DNA of 64,000 nucleotides from Harmonia axyridis (lineage: Eukaryota > Arthropoda > Insecta > Coleoptera > Coccinellidae), in contig NC_059504.1 in assembly GCF_914767665.1 (NCBI RefSeq), positions 44,671,720 to 44,735,719 of the forward strand, read 5' to 3'. Of the stretch, positions 1-10,636 are shown piece by piece; position 1 is the first letter of the stretch, and every line of letters begins with the position of its first letter. The notes beneath the pieces were generated by a model. It worked only from the letters and a program-made list of their open reading frames with translations, was not told where the DNA came from and did no database searches. Made by a program: the position numbers and the translations under genes.

Positions 1-375
1 CTCTTACACTGTCATGCTAGTCTTCGACGTCAAAATCCCGTTCTTGAAGCGTTGAAACCACTTTCGGCACGTTCTTTCACTAATGGCGGTTTCACAATAG
101 GTATTTCAGAGTATTCAATGAGCCTCAGCCCAGATTTCTTCTTATTAAAGCAGAAAATCGAAACCTCCCGCAAATTACAGAATTTGGCTCGTTAGCTGAC
201 ATGTTTAATCGGAAATAACTTCATGATGCAGACACAAATCGACTAATATTTCGATGGAGCTATGTTTACAAATAACTAAGCTTATTGCATAACATCTACG
301 ATCTGTTAATTTCGACTCCCACTTTACGCTACAGCCATTTATTGCAAAACGGCGGAAGCAAAGTTGTACACCTAA
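1..375 (-). mobile_element. mariner copy A, 5' part, cut by window edge
   Basis: This is the 5' end of a DD34D mariner element on the minus strand. The N-terminal transposase region (the segment reading KKSAAEAHRML in better copies) lies at about 60-165, followed outward by the 5' untranslated region. The terminal inverted repeat reads TTAGGTGTACAACTTTGC on the minus strand and ends near 375, followed by a TA target dinucleotide. The transposase is broken by stops. The rest of the element lies outside the window. Confidence 0.75.
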
Positions 376-774
376 TAATTGACCTTCATCATTCATTTTT
401 ATCATATGAATTTCTTTCAACTTCGAATTGCGTGTGGGGTAACTTTGAATTTCAGAACATACTTTATGTCAAAACGATTTTTCTAAGCCTTTCTTGTTTT
501 CCCGCGGTGACTTGATCCATCCCACATGCAGATTAACTGATGAGAATCCGTTGGTTGAAGGAAATTGTGAAAGGGATAATCCTCATGCGTATCATACAGC
601 TCTTCTATCCCTGAATTTTATCTTTTCCATTTTGGGACATTTTGCATCTAGATCAGAAAATCATTGGAATGAAAAGCTCGTTCAGTTCCCGACAACAAAT
701 TTGAATTTGAAATTGAACAGGGATTGATTCAGAATTGATTACAAGTTCTTTAGGCATGCTCCAGGAATAATTGT
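376..774. other. Unassigned AT-rich stretch
   Basis: Only short overlapping open frames occur here. I see no splice-flanked exon, no transposon motif and no RNA gene. It separates mariner copy A from the tandem duplication that follows. Confidence 0.5.
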
Positions 775-2046
775 CTAGGCACATTGTTCTGTATTCAGAT
801 CTTCTGAATATGTAGAAGGGTAAATATGAAAGAGCCTAATCGAAAACTGAGTTTTTCGAAACGTTTTTGTGCTCCGCTCGTTCTGGGATAGCATAACGGT
901 TGGTAGAACTGTAACGAACACTCGGAACTTTTCCAATTTCACGACCTTCTCATCAAGTTGGTTTCACCCATAATTCAGCTCAACCTCAACGTATGTTGCC
1001 GAGACTAATAGGTTTTAACTCCGTGGAAAAACTAATAATGTCATAGATTTTTATTGGAAGGAATTCTGTGCGGGATTGGAATTATTTGGAGGATTTTATT
1101 CGAACATTGATCCATCTTAAAATACAATAATAAGAAATGGTGTTGTAGCTTGTTCTGTTATTTTGTCATTCAATGACAATTTGGGATAAATATCGAAATT
1201 ATATACACATTATTATGTGATATATCTTTTCGATTTATACATATACGTACAACTCTGCTTCCGCCAGTTTTTTCCGAAATTCTAGGCTTTATTGTGAAAA
1301 ACTAGTTATACATTTATGATTAAAATTATGTCTTGACCACTTTCGCAACATGGGGTCGAGCATTGTCATGCTGTAAAATCTGTATTGCGGTCGTTTGTCT
1401 TTCGATGCTCGGCTCAAACGCATTAATTGCGTTCGAAAACAATCGTCTGTGATTATTTCATTCGGTTTTAACATCTCATAATACACTACGCCGAGCTGGT
1501 TACACCAAATACTGAGCATTACCTTGGAACAGTGAATATTTGGTTTGCCGTCGACGCTGAAGCATAGCCAAGATATCCCCATGACTTTCTGCGCTTGGGA
1601 TTATCGTAATGAAGCCATTTTTCATCTCCAGTCAGGATGCGATGCAGAAATCCCTTTCGTTTTTGCCTTGCAAGCAGCTGTTCACAAGGAAACGAACGCC
1701 GTTCAACATCTCTCGGCTTCAACTCGTACGCACCCAATTTCCTTGTTTCTGATTCATTCCCACGATCTTCAGGCGTTTTGAAATGGCTTGTTGCGTCTCT
1801 TTCAATGACCTGCCAATTCTTGTTGCGTTTGACACGAGTCTCGATCAAGTAATGCCTCCAATTTTGCATCTTCGAAAACCCTTCCCCTTCCACTGCCATA
1901 CCTGTTTTCTACGCCAAAATCACCGTTCTTGAAGCGTTGATAACACTCTCTGTACGTTCTTCCACTAAAAGTGGCCTCACCATATGTATTTCAGAGCATT
2001 CAATGAGCCTCAGCCGCATATTTCTTCATAATAAAGCAGAAAATTG
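775..2046. repeat. Tandem duplication, unit 1
   Basis: Unit 1 is about 470 bp of unique-looking flank (775-1243) plus about 800 bp of minus-strand mariner. The flank returns almost unchanged from 2047, for example around TGTGCTCCGCTCGTTCTGG and GGAACTTTTCCAATTTCACG. The join at 2046/2047 lies inside the mariner N-terminal region, so the duplication broke the element. Both breakpoints carry a short AATTG-like match (near 770 and near 2043), consistent with a microhomology-mediated event. Confidence 0.8.
1244..2046 (-). mobile_element. mariner copy B, truncated by duplication
   Basis: This is a degenerate minus-strand DD34D mariner. Reading the minus strand, it carries the 5' domain (KMQNWRHYLIETRVKRN, the repeated Q-rich region, GDEKWLHYDNPKRRKSWGY), then a shortened catalytic region, then the 3' inverted repeat with GGCGGAAGCAGAGTTGTACG near 1244-1265. 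Stops and frameshifts break the frame. Its upstream end is lost at the tandem-duplication join at 2046. Confidence 0.8.
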
Positions 2047-3855
2047 ACAAGGTACATTGTTCGGTATTCAGATCTTCTGAATAAGTAGAAGGATAAATAT
2101 GAAAAAGCCTAATCGAAAACTGAGTTTTTCAAAACGTTTTTGTGCTCCGCTCGTTCTGGTATAACAGAATGGTTGGTAGAACTGTAACGAACACTCGGAA
2201 CTTTTCCAATTTCACGACCTTCTCATCAAGTCGGTTTCACCCATATTTCAGCTCAACCTTAACGTATGTTGGCGAGACTAATAGGTTTTAACTCCGTGGA
2301 AAAACTAATAATGTCATAGATTTTCATTAGAAGGAATTCTGTGCGGGATTGGAATTATTTGGAGAATATTATTTGAAAATTGATTCTTCTTAGAATATAA
2401 TCGTAAGGAATTGTGTTGTAGCTTGTTCTGCTATTTTGTCTTTCAATGACAATTTGGGATAAATATCGAAATTATGACATCATTATGTCATATATCTTTT
2501 CAATTTATACATATACGTATAACTCTGCTTTCGCCGTTTTTTTCTCTCCAAAATTCGAGGCTTTATTGTGAAAAACTGGTTATACATTTATGATTAAAAG
2601 TATTGTCTATTGCTGGCCATCACTTTCTTCTTTCTTCCATCTTTTTGGCAGCGTACCATTCTCGCATTAAAAAAACTGATCATCTTTTGAAACGATCTAC
2701 GTATCGATCAAATCTTTTATTTCTTCATTTTACCGGAAGTGCTGGTCAGCCAGGCCGGGTACCATTGATCGAAACAAGTGATAGTCCGAGGGAGCAACGT
2801 TTAGAGAATACGGCGGGTGGGGTAGGACTTCCCATTTCAACGTTTCCAAGTATATCTTGACTACTTTCGTAATATGGGTTCTAGCATTGTCATGCTGTGA
2901 AATTACTTTATCATGTCTCTCGTTGTATTGCAGCCGTTTGTCTTCCAATGCTCCGCTCAAAAGCATTAATTGCGTTCGATAACGATCGCCTGTGATTGTT
3001 TCTGTCGGTTTTAACAACTCATAATACACTACTCCGAACTGAGCATTATTATTATTATTTATTATTATTGTTTCAACAAGAGTAGAGGTACAAATACCTA
3101 TAAACTCAAACTTAAAAAAATAACATTCGGAAACTAAATATAACTCAAAACAAAAATGATGGTTTACAATGAGAAAAAAATTAGGACGTATTATTCTCGA
3201 GGTTGGGTAATCCATCGGTCATATCCATTCTTGAAGGCGTTGGTGGAGGTTGCATCTACAAGATCACTCGGTAGACTGTTCCATAAGTGGAACACCCTAT
3301 TTGTGAGGAACTGCTGTCTCTGAGGCGTGCGGAACTGTTCTCTCCTAAGCATAACCTTGTAACCGTGAATATTTGGATTGGCCGTCGACGTGCAAGCATG
3401 GCCGGGATATCCCCATGATTATATGCGCTTGAGATTATCGTAATGAATTCATTTTTCCTCTTCAGTTACAATGCGATGCATAAATTCCTTCCGTCTTTGC
3501 CTTGCAAGCAGCTGTACACAAGCAAGCAAACACTGTTCAACATCTCTGTGCTTCAGCTCGTACGGCACCCATTTTCTTTGTTTCTGAATCATTCCCATGA
3601 CTTTCAGGCATTTTGGAATGGCTTGTTAAGTCCCTTCCAATGATCCTACTAATTATTGTTACGTTTGACCCGAGTCTTGATCAAGTATTGCCTCCAATTC
3701 TGCATCTTCGAAAACCTTCTCTCTTCTGGAATTCGACGACCAAATCATAGTTTTTGAAGCGTTGAAACCACCCTCGGCACGTTCTTTCACCATAGGTATT
3801 TGAGAGCATTCGATGAGCATCAGCCGCAGATTTCTTCGTATTTAAGCAAAAAATT
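2047..3855. repeat. Tandem duplication, unit 2
   Basis: This is the second copy of the 775-2046 unit. The flank portion is 2047-2513 and the mariner portion begins at 2514. It is longer than unit 1 because a LINE fragment (about 3046-3349) has inserted into it. The end matching unit 1's breakpoint falls near 3855, after which the mariner continues intact to its 5' terminus. The original locus was therefore probably flank plus whole mariner, and unit 1 is the derived extra copy. Confidence 0.7.
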
Positions 3856-4072
3856 TAAACCTCTCACAAATGACGAGAATTTTGATCGTGAGCTGACATG
3901 TTTAATCGAGAATAACTTTATGATGTAGACACAAACTGACTAATATTTCGATGGCGTTATGTTCACAAATACCTAAGCTTATTGTATAACATCTACAATC
4001 TATTTATTTTGACTACCACTTACCGCTTAAGCCATCTATTGCAATACCGCGGAAACACAGTTGTACACCTAA
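2514..4072 (-). mobile_element. mariner copy C, interrupted by a LINE tail
   Basis: This is a near full-length but decayed minus-strand mariner. At 2730-3045 the minus strand gives the C-terminal half of the transposase: QHDNARTH, then PHPPYSLNVAPSDYHLF. Those two aspartates are 34 residues apart, the mariner DD34D signature. The N-terminal half resumes after the insertion, from about 3350 to 3850. The 5' untranslated region and terminal repeat run to TGTACACCTAA at 4072. Stops and frameshifts make it inactive. Confidence 0.8.
3046..3349 (-). mobile_element. 5'-truncated CR1-like LINE with (TAA)n tail
   Basis: This is an insertion inside mariner copy C. On the minus strand it encodes the extreme C terminus of a reverse-transcriptase ORF (NRVFHLWNSLPSDLVDA, then TNAFKNGYDRW). 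That closely resembles the C terminus of the full LINE at 10.6-14.5 kb (NRVFNHWNGLPSEIVEA, VNAFKNKFDTW). It ends in an ATT/AAT microsatellite at 3046-3070. AGCATTA-like sequence on both sides is the probable target duplication. Confidence 0.75.
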
Positions 4073-4076
4073 TACT

Positions 4077-5187
4077 TTTTTGTCTAGAACTACGATTCCA
4101 ATTGACAAAATATTAAAACCAATAAAATATGAACAAACCATCCACAATAATAATTTGAAGTAATCATTTATTGGTTAGAGTCAACATAAACCAAAAGAAG
4201 AATTAAACTGTGCTAAATTGTAATTGTTGATTTGTATACCCATTTCACAGAAGACTAAGGCCAGGTGTTATAAATATATTTTTTGTGTCGATTGTGCAAC
4301 CATCAGTTATAGCGGAATTTATTTCGGTTGGCTACACTGCTCGTTCAATTGTAACAGTTTTTTCTCAGATTTTCTCATATTTATTCGTTGTTGTTCGGTT
4401 GAACTCAACCGACGGTCAACCAGGCCCTTAGAATGAAGATTTATGACTTCCTGTTGAGATTGCTATCTCTTGTAAATCCATACCAGAGAAACACTGACAA
4501 GAAAACTTAAAAAATACAAAAATTTCGAAATGCACGTCTATTTATTTTAATTCAGTTATTCAATATAGTAACCTTTTATTCAATTTGTACACTTTTGGAT
4601 CATTCATTTTTTTTTAGATCGCCTTCATCTACTACTCATTTTACTGATATAATCTATATCTAATAACTATTCAAGAACTATTCGCCATGCTTTGTTTGAA
4701 TTGTTAGTGCTAGTTTCGCGAAAAAAATACAATATTTCCTTTTTGTTATCGCTTAAATTTCAAGGATTTCTAGAATAACTAAAAATATGTGAAAATTTCA
4801 ATAAGAAAAATTATAAGCAATTGAGGATGATTTTTTCTGTTACCTTCTTGAGAATAGTATCCTATCAGTTGGATGAGCAAGAAAGACCTACTAAATCACA
4901 GTAAAATTCAATTTCTTTTTTATTCAGATTTTTCTTGTAAAAAATTAAAAATGAAATGATGCAGATAAGATACTACAGCATCTTAACAGAAAATAATAAA
5001 TGTTTATGCGGTTATGAAATGAATAATCTTCGACCAATCTCTTTGGAAAGAGCTGGATTAACAGATGAAACCCAAATCCCAAAGAATACTCATCAAATTT
5101 TTATTTTTTCCTTCTCACTAATTAAAAATTCCAATCTGAGGTAAAACAGATATGAAAATTGAAAGGTAACAAAATACCTTGTTTTAG
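4077..5187. other. AT-rich stretch without a supported gene
   Basis: I see no convincing exon here. A 62-codon frame at 4956-5144 (IRYYSILTENN, then NLRPISLERAGL) lies just upstream of the exon at 5188, but it has no clear splice boundary and no recognisable domain. Confidence 0.4.
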
Positions 5188-5357
5188 GAACAACATAGGA
5201 ATTCCCAAAGGGAGCAGTGGCAAATTCGTCAGCTCGATAACGATCTCTTGCAACAAAGGCAATCTGAAAGGGATAGGGAAAGGGAGCAGAAGGAGTTAGC
5301 TGAGCAGCGACTTCTGCTTGCCGAGGATCAGGATTACACTCCTTTACCTTCATCAAT
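5188..5357 (+). CDS. Internal exon of unrecognised coiled-coil gene
   Basis: This is a probable internal coding exon. It is preceded by a good acceptor (TTGTTTTAG) and followed by a strong donor (AT/GTGAGT). It is 170 nt long, opens in phase 0 and ends with two bases of a split codon. The translation is open throughout: EQHRNSQREQWQIRQLD, then NDLLQQRQSERDREREQKE, then LAEQRLLLAEDQDYTPLPSS. It is highly charged and Gln/Glu/Arg-rich, as expected for a coiled coil, and ends in a short proline-containing linker. Its base composition is clearly richer in GC than its surroundings. I do not recognise the family and found no partner exon nearby. It could belong to an unrelated + strand gene or, less likely, be a distant 5' exon of Hk. 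Confidence 0.65.
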
Positions 5358-5448
5358 GTGAGTTGAAAATTTCAGATTTTTTTATTCTGTTGAAGTTTCT
5401 GTACTGATGACTAAAAGGATCTATTTTAATATCTATGAGATCTAGACG

Positions 5449-5500
5449 AAGAATTCATGCGCCAATTGTATCCTTGGAGACCACAAGGCTGTATATAGAG
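5449..5500. repeat. Half of the hairpin repeat seen at 29254
   Basis: ATGCGCCAATTG and CCTTGGAGACCA match one arm of the inverted repeat at 29254-29364, so this is a fragment of the same small element. Confidence 0.5.
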
Positions 5501-5546
5501 TGAGTTTTAATTATGGAACGCCTCAATTATCTGATAAACGATTTTT

Positions 5547-6814
5547 ATACAGGGTGATTCAACGCGATGGCCTATTAGACATTCATGGAAAACTAATCAT
5601 AATTTTGTGCTTAAAATTTCCATGTTGGGGTTTGAGGCGATGATCTTTCTCCCTGAAATATTTTTAGGTCTCCACAACTTCCGGTTATACCGGAAACATA
5701 CTACTACTTCCTTATTTCGAATATCACACCCCGTATGTCATTGCATCATTTAGTGACGATTTCAACAATATGTCATACTTTGGGTATAAACTCAAAGGTT
5801 CATAAGTTAATGGGATTCTTATGAAAAAAATGGTGGCGACGAGGAGTCAAATTTTTTTGAATATCTCTATAGAAAAAACCTTTTTCAAGTTGGACAACTC
5901 AAATTCATCGAAACTCAAGATTTTCAAATTGGAACCTATATTCTCTATTATTTCAGTCAATTCTACGTATAAAAGAGGGGGGTAACTGAATGGAGTAGTC
6001 TGTAACGGAAAACATAGAAAGGAACTAAAATTCAATGTTTCAATAACTAGATTTGACATTTCAAGAATTGAACTCAATTATGCGCAATTCGAAATGTTAT
6101 TGATTTATGGATTTCTCAACAATCTCGAAGGAAAATTAATTGTAATTTATAAAATATAAAATTTAGTTATCGAAATATCGAAGCCAAAGACTTCTCCACA
6201 CAGTTAGGAATTGCGGTTTTTTCTCGTTCTTCCTCGATAACTTTTGAAGTATTCATTTTAGGTATAGGGTATGTTTAAGTAGAATATAGGTTCTAATTTG
6301 AAAATCTGGAGTTCCGATGAATTTGAGTTGTCCAACTTCATGATCTCCTTATAAACACCCTGTACATTTTTGGTCCAAAGCGCAAACAGTCTTATATTAT
6401 TATATTATTATTATTAATACTACGTTTTTGCATGATCGAAAATGAAAAAGGTGTTTTCGAAAAAATTTTTTTCTATAGAGATATTCAAAAAAATGTGAGT
6501 CCTCGTCGACACCATTTTTTTCATAAAAATCCCATTAACTTATGAACCGCTCAGTTTATACCCAAGGTGTGGCATATTCTTGAAATTTCAATCAAATAAA
6601 CTATGTAATGATGCAATAATATACTTGGTGTGCCATTCGAAATAAGGAAGTGGTAGTAGTAGTCTATTTCTGGTATAATCGGAAGTTGTAGAAATCTGAA
6701 AATATTTCAGGGAAGTAGAATATTGTATAAAACCCCAACAGGCAAATTTTCAGCACAAAATTATGATTATTTTTCCATAAACGTTTAATAGGCCATCGCT
6801 GCGAATCACCCTAT
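5547..6814. mobile_element. Long foldback element, family 1, copy 1
   Basis: The ends are inverted copies: TACAGGGTGATTCAACGCG at the left and CGAATCACCCTATA at the right. The inversion continues inward for hundreds of bases. The left-arm segment around AATGGTGGCGACGAGGAG near 5830 is mirrored near 6510, and GGCCTATTAGAC near 5570 is mirrored by TTTAATAGGCC near 6786. I see no transposase. A second copy lies at 33001-34466. It is probably a non-autonomous foldback element moved by enzymes supplied elsewhere. Confidence 0.8.
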
Positions 6815-6950
6815 ATAGATTTTGGAGTGAAAGGATCTTGTGATATGGCCGATATTGTGGTGGTATTCACATTGTTGTCAGATCTTCCCTTTTTCCGGAA
6901 TAATAATGATGAATTTTGTTATTTCAAATCTATCACCAAATATTTTTTTT
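6815..6950. repeat. Fragment of an ACAGGGTGATT repeat
   Basis: This stretch (TTTCCGGAATAATAATGATG, then TTTTGTTATTTCAAAT) is the reverse complement of sequence at about 40889-41015. It lies directly against the right end of the foldback element, so two different elements abut here. Confidence 0.65.
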
Positions 6951-9136
6951 TGTCCTACGAAATCCTAAACAAATGCTGAATATTATTCATGTAATATTCC
7001 CTATACCTAAAAGCTATAATTCGGAGCTACATTTAAATTATCTTCGCTGAAGTTGAAATAATACAGATGAAATAATGGTTTTATCGTCTGTGAATTAATA
7101 TAACGAAAATAAGATCACGGTATGCGGATAATTTTTCAACTCCGGAAAAACCACCTCTTCGAGCGAGACACGACATTGAAGCCATTATTTCGTATTTATT
7201 TTTGGCTTAATTTGTTCAGTTGGTCGGAAGATTCATAAACCTGAATCCAGTTGCTATATGTCGACGATGTTAGAGGAAAGGTAAATATAATGGTGATGAT
7301 CACTGACACTGAATGAGTTCCTTTTCAACATTTAACCTTTCCAAAAAACCCTTGCGAACTATATAGTTTGTAAGGTATACAAAACTACTAACATTTGATT
7401 CTGGGGGTAGCGGTTAGTTTTAAACAGGATTCTGCGCATAGACCTCATATCGATTTGATATTAGGTCTATGGTTCTGCGCAAATCAAAATGTCGAAACAT
7501 ATGACTTATTACATAACCATAAACATTATTCCTCTATGGACATAATCTGATTATGTCACATTGTGTGTTTCTGTGCTTGGTTTTGTGAGGAATTTCAAAA
7601 TGAGATATGGATTCAGATTCAGATCGCGAATTATCATTCAATGACAATTTAAATAATAATTTATAATTTATGTTAACTTTGTGACCACAAGACCAGAGAA
7701 CATTATGCTAGAAAAATGAAATCTCCCGATATTTTTATATCTCCTGTTTAGTTAAACATCGATTGTTATCAAACGGTGCAATCGGTAGAAATTATAATCA
7801 TCGATTAGTACTAAACATTAATTACGTAATAGTATATTATTCAACGAGCGCTAATGTAGGTCATAACTCACGCAGATGAAGTTATCAAGTTATCAAGTGA
7901 GTTATAACCATTACCGCAAGTTGAATACTATACTTTATCTACGACTATATCAATAAATACTAAGAAAAAAATACAGACTTATAATATAGACAGAAGGAAC
8001 GGGAAATAAACATATGTGCTCGATCCCGAGTACAAGAGAGATGGAAACTTAGTGTCACCAATCATAATCGAACTAGCTTTGGCTAGCTCGAATCCAGTAC
8101 AGAGTACAGACATAGAACCATATTGAAAAACCTTAATAGTTGCCTGTAAAATTGCATTGAAATATACCAAAAGACATCCCCTGTAAACGATGACCTAATG
8201 ATCTTACTGCTACACCAATCTTGAAAATTTTTTCAAACTCCTTTATATTTTTTTCGGGCGAGTAATTCTGTATGGTAACATTAGCTGTTTGTATTTTGGA
8301 AATGTATACACCTATATAATATTTCATCTTCACTATCTGAATTAATCGTTTTCAGCAAAACATTCACAATAATTGGATATCAACTTAATTTGAAAACGTC
8401 AAAATTATTAGTGTAACATTCCCTCGGACATTCCTCCCCTCAATAAAAATAATGAAATGTTCCCTTTCGGCCAATCGAACAGAAGCAGAGAAGCATAGAA
8501 GCACATATCCATCTTTTCCGATTTATTATAGTGAGTTATAGTAGTGAGTTATTATAACTCACGCTGTTTGTTAATAGATACCATTAATTGCTCAAAAGCT
8601 GTTGAATAATGCATATATAATTCAATAGGAGAAAAAAAACAGCGTTTATTTTTAGGAATGGAGCAATTGGCCCTTATACTATAGCAGTCGTGGAGAAACA
8701 GATGTTAAATTTTGAATTGATAACGATAAAATATCGATAAATTCTACCAACAAAGGCTTTTTGATCTTCCCCTTCCATAAGTCCCCCAATAAATTCGTTG
8801 AAATTCGCTCTCATCTCCACGTCGACTATTCCCAAAATTTCCTCCTATTCTGTTTGCTAAAATCAAACATTAATCCAAGAATATTTGTGGAACTTCACGC
8901 TCGCAAACCCGCAAAGTTGTTACAGTGCTCGCCGCTCCCCTTTTCTGCCCCCAGTGAACACGATGAAAAGCCTCAGGGATACCGCACTCAAGATATGGCA
9001 AAGGATAAAAAAATCATCTTAGCGGAAGCGACCCTCATTTTTTATTATTTCTGATACGTTCTTCATTATCTTGTCTTCGTCGTTCTTCATCGTTTTCTTT
9101 CTCTCTCTTCTGGACGTGACACCCTATCTGCAGATA
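6951..9136. other. Intergenic stretch with small hairpins
   Basis: No gene is supported. A hairpin lies at 7438-7471 (CATAGACCTCATATC against GATATTAGGTCTATG), flanked on both sides by a direct TTCTGCGCA. Short inverted GTGAGTTATA and TATAACTCAC motifs occur near 7862-7908 and 8530-8565, suggesting decayed repeat debris. Open frames here are short and AT-driven. Confidence 0.4.
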
Positions 9137-9735
9137 TACAGGGTGACCCAATTTAAAAGATTCACTGAAATTATTCCTTGGAAAGGGACTGGATCGAAAT
9201 TTATTTCAATAATGTCTTCAGAGGGACATGGAATGTATCCAATGTGACCTTGGAGTTTGTTTTAAGACCATTCAAGTTTTCATCGTTGTTGGTAGTGATA
9301 ACAATTTCAAAATTCGACATGCGGTGCGATTTTATTATTGCTGAGTCAACTCATATGTGCTGTTAGAAAAAATTCAGAAAACAAACTACTTTTTATTTTT
9401 GAATATGTTTATATGTAATACTAAAGCAAATTATTCTATTAGAAATTACTTTGAGTACATTATCAGGAAAAACTTAAGCATGAAGCATTCCATTCATATC
9501 TTCAGAGAATTTCATTCTAACTAAAAAAAGAAGGAGACATAATGGTTTTAGTTTTTCAAGAAGATTCAAGATTCAATAAAATCTACTAGACCTTGAAATC
9601 AAACTCCAAGGTCACATTGAATGTCTGAGTTCGATTTCCCCCTGAAGACTTAGAAACTTTCATTTGAAACATTTTTTCAACCAGGCTATTCCCAAGGAGT
9701 TATTTTAGTGGATCTTTTAAAATGGGTCACCCTGT
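9137..9735. mobile_element. MITE with ACAGGGTGACCCA ends
   Basis: The left end reads ACAGGGTGACCCAATTTAAA and the right end TTTAAAATGGGTCACCCTGT. Inner bases also pair (CTGAAATTATTCCTTGG near 9163 against CCAAGGAGTTATTTTAG near 9690). The element is about 600 bp and has no coding capacity, a typical miniature inverted-repeat element. Its outer eight bases match the unrelated foldback families in this window. Confidence 0.75.
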
Positions 9736-10299
9736 TCAAGGTGGATCAGTTGGGAAAGTTCTTCTATGAATGATTATAATTCCGATCAGCTGGATATAAT
9801 TAGAAAAATTCGGAAAGGGCTCTGACATGTAGCCAGGATCTTTTGTGCGTTTGATGCGAACAAATCTCTTACGACTTTCAAATTACTCAGTGATATTTGA
9901 CATTTTTTCAGATATTTCATCCTTCACTTTTCATATCTCGTCGTTGTGAAATCAATCATTCTTCCTTTCATGTTACGTTTTTTCTCGTAACTAATTCGAC
10001 GATTTTCAATGAAGGTTCTTCTACTTTCGCTCTTATTTAATTCTACAATACCCAGAACGTTTTCCTCGAAATTAGGAATGGTCAGAATGATTCAAAAGTT
10101 ACTAGAAACATCCATTAGTCATTTATTTCAATAGACAATGACCTCCTATATTGGTTCATAACGCAGATACTAGGCGATTAAATTCAAAGAAAGTAGGAGT
10201 TCCTTCATTCGCTCGAAATGATTGATCGCTTTCCCTAAATATTGTAGGTATTTATTACTTAGGTTCAGTGCCTGTTTACGGCCTTCTGGACCCTTGGTG

Positions 10300-10445
10300 C
10301 AGAATATCTATGAGTTATGATCTATTATGCTCCCCATCAGAGCTGTTCTTGCCATTTGTCGTCATAGTCTGCAGCTCGGCCTTCCGTTTCAGAGTACTAA
10401 TGATCTCCAGTATCTGGGAATACTTTCTCACTTTTATAAGTCTCT
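10300..10445 (-). mobile_element. RNase H LINE, 3' end (left part of split copy)
   Basis: TCTATTATGCTCCCCATCAG and AGTATCTGGGAATACT match the 3' end of the RNase H LINE at 50.0-50.7 kb on the same strand. The element resumes at about 15070. The two parts are collinear and are separated by the CR1-like LINE. Confidence 0.7.
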
Positions 10446-10636
10446 TGTTATTATTATTATTATTATTATTAAACAAAATTACAGAGTTGAGGTACTTTAA
10501 ACCTATAAACTCTAACTGAAAATTATCCATAATACAACTGTAGAGAAAGAGAAAAAAAAAACAGAGATAAGTGAAATTCACAAAAAGCTACAAAAATGAT
10601 ATTATCAACAACCAAAAACCTAATAATGTATACATT

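Noticed and set aside
8761..9054. 97-codon + frame as an exon
   Set aside because: There is a pyrimidine tract and AG near 8950, but no donor or recognisable protein follows.
10447..10470. (TTA)n run as an independent microsatellite
   Set aside because: It is the 3' tail of the CR1-like LINE.
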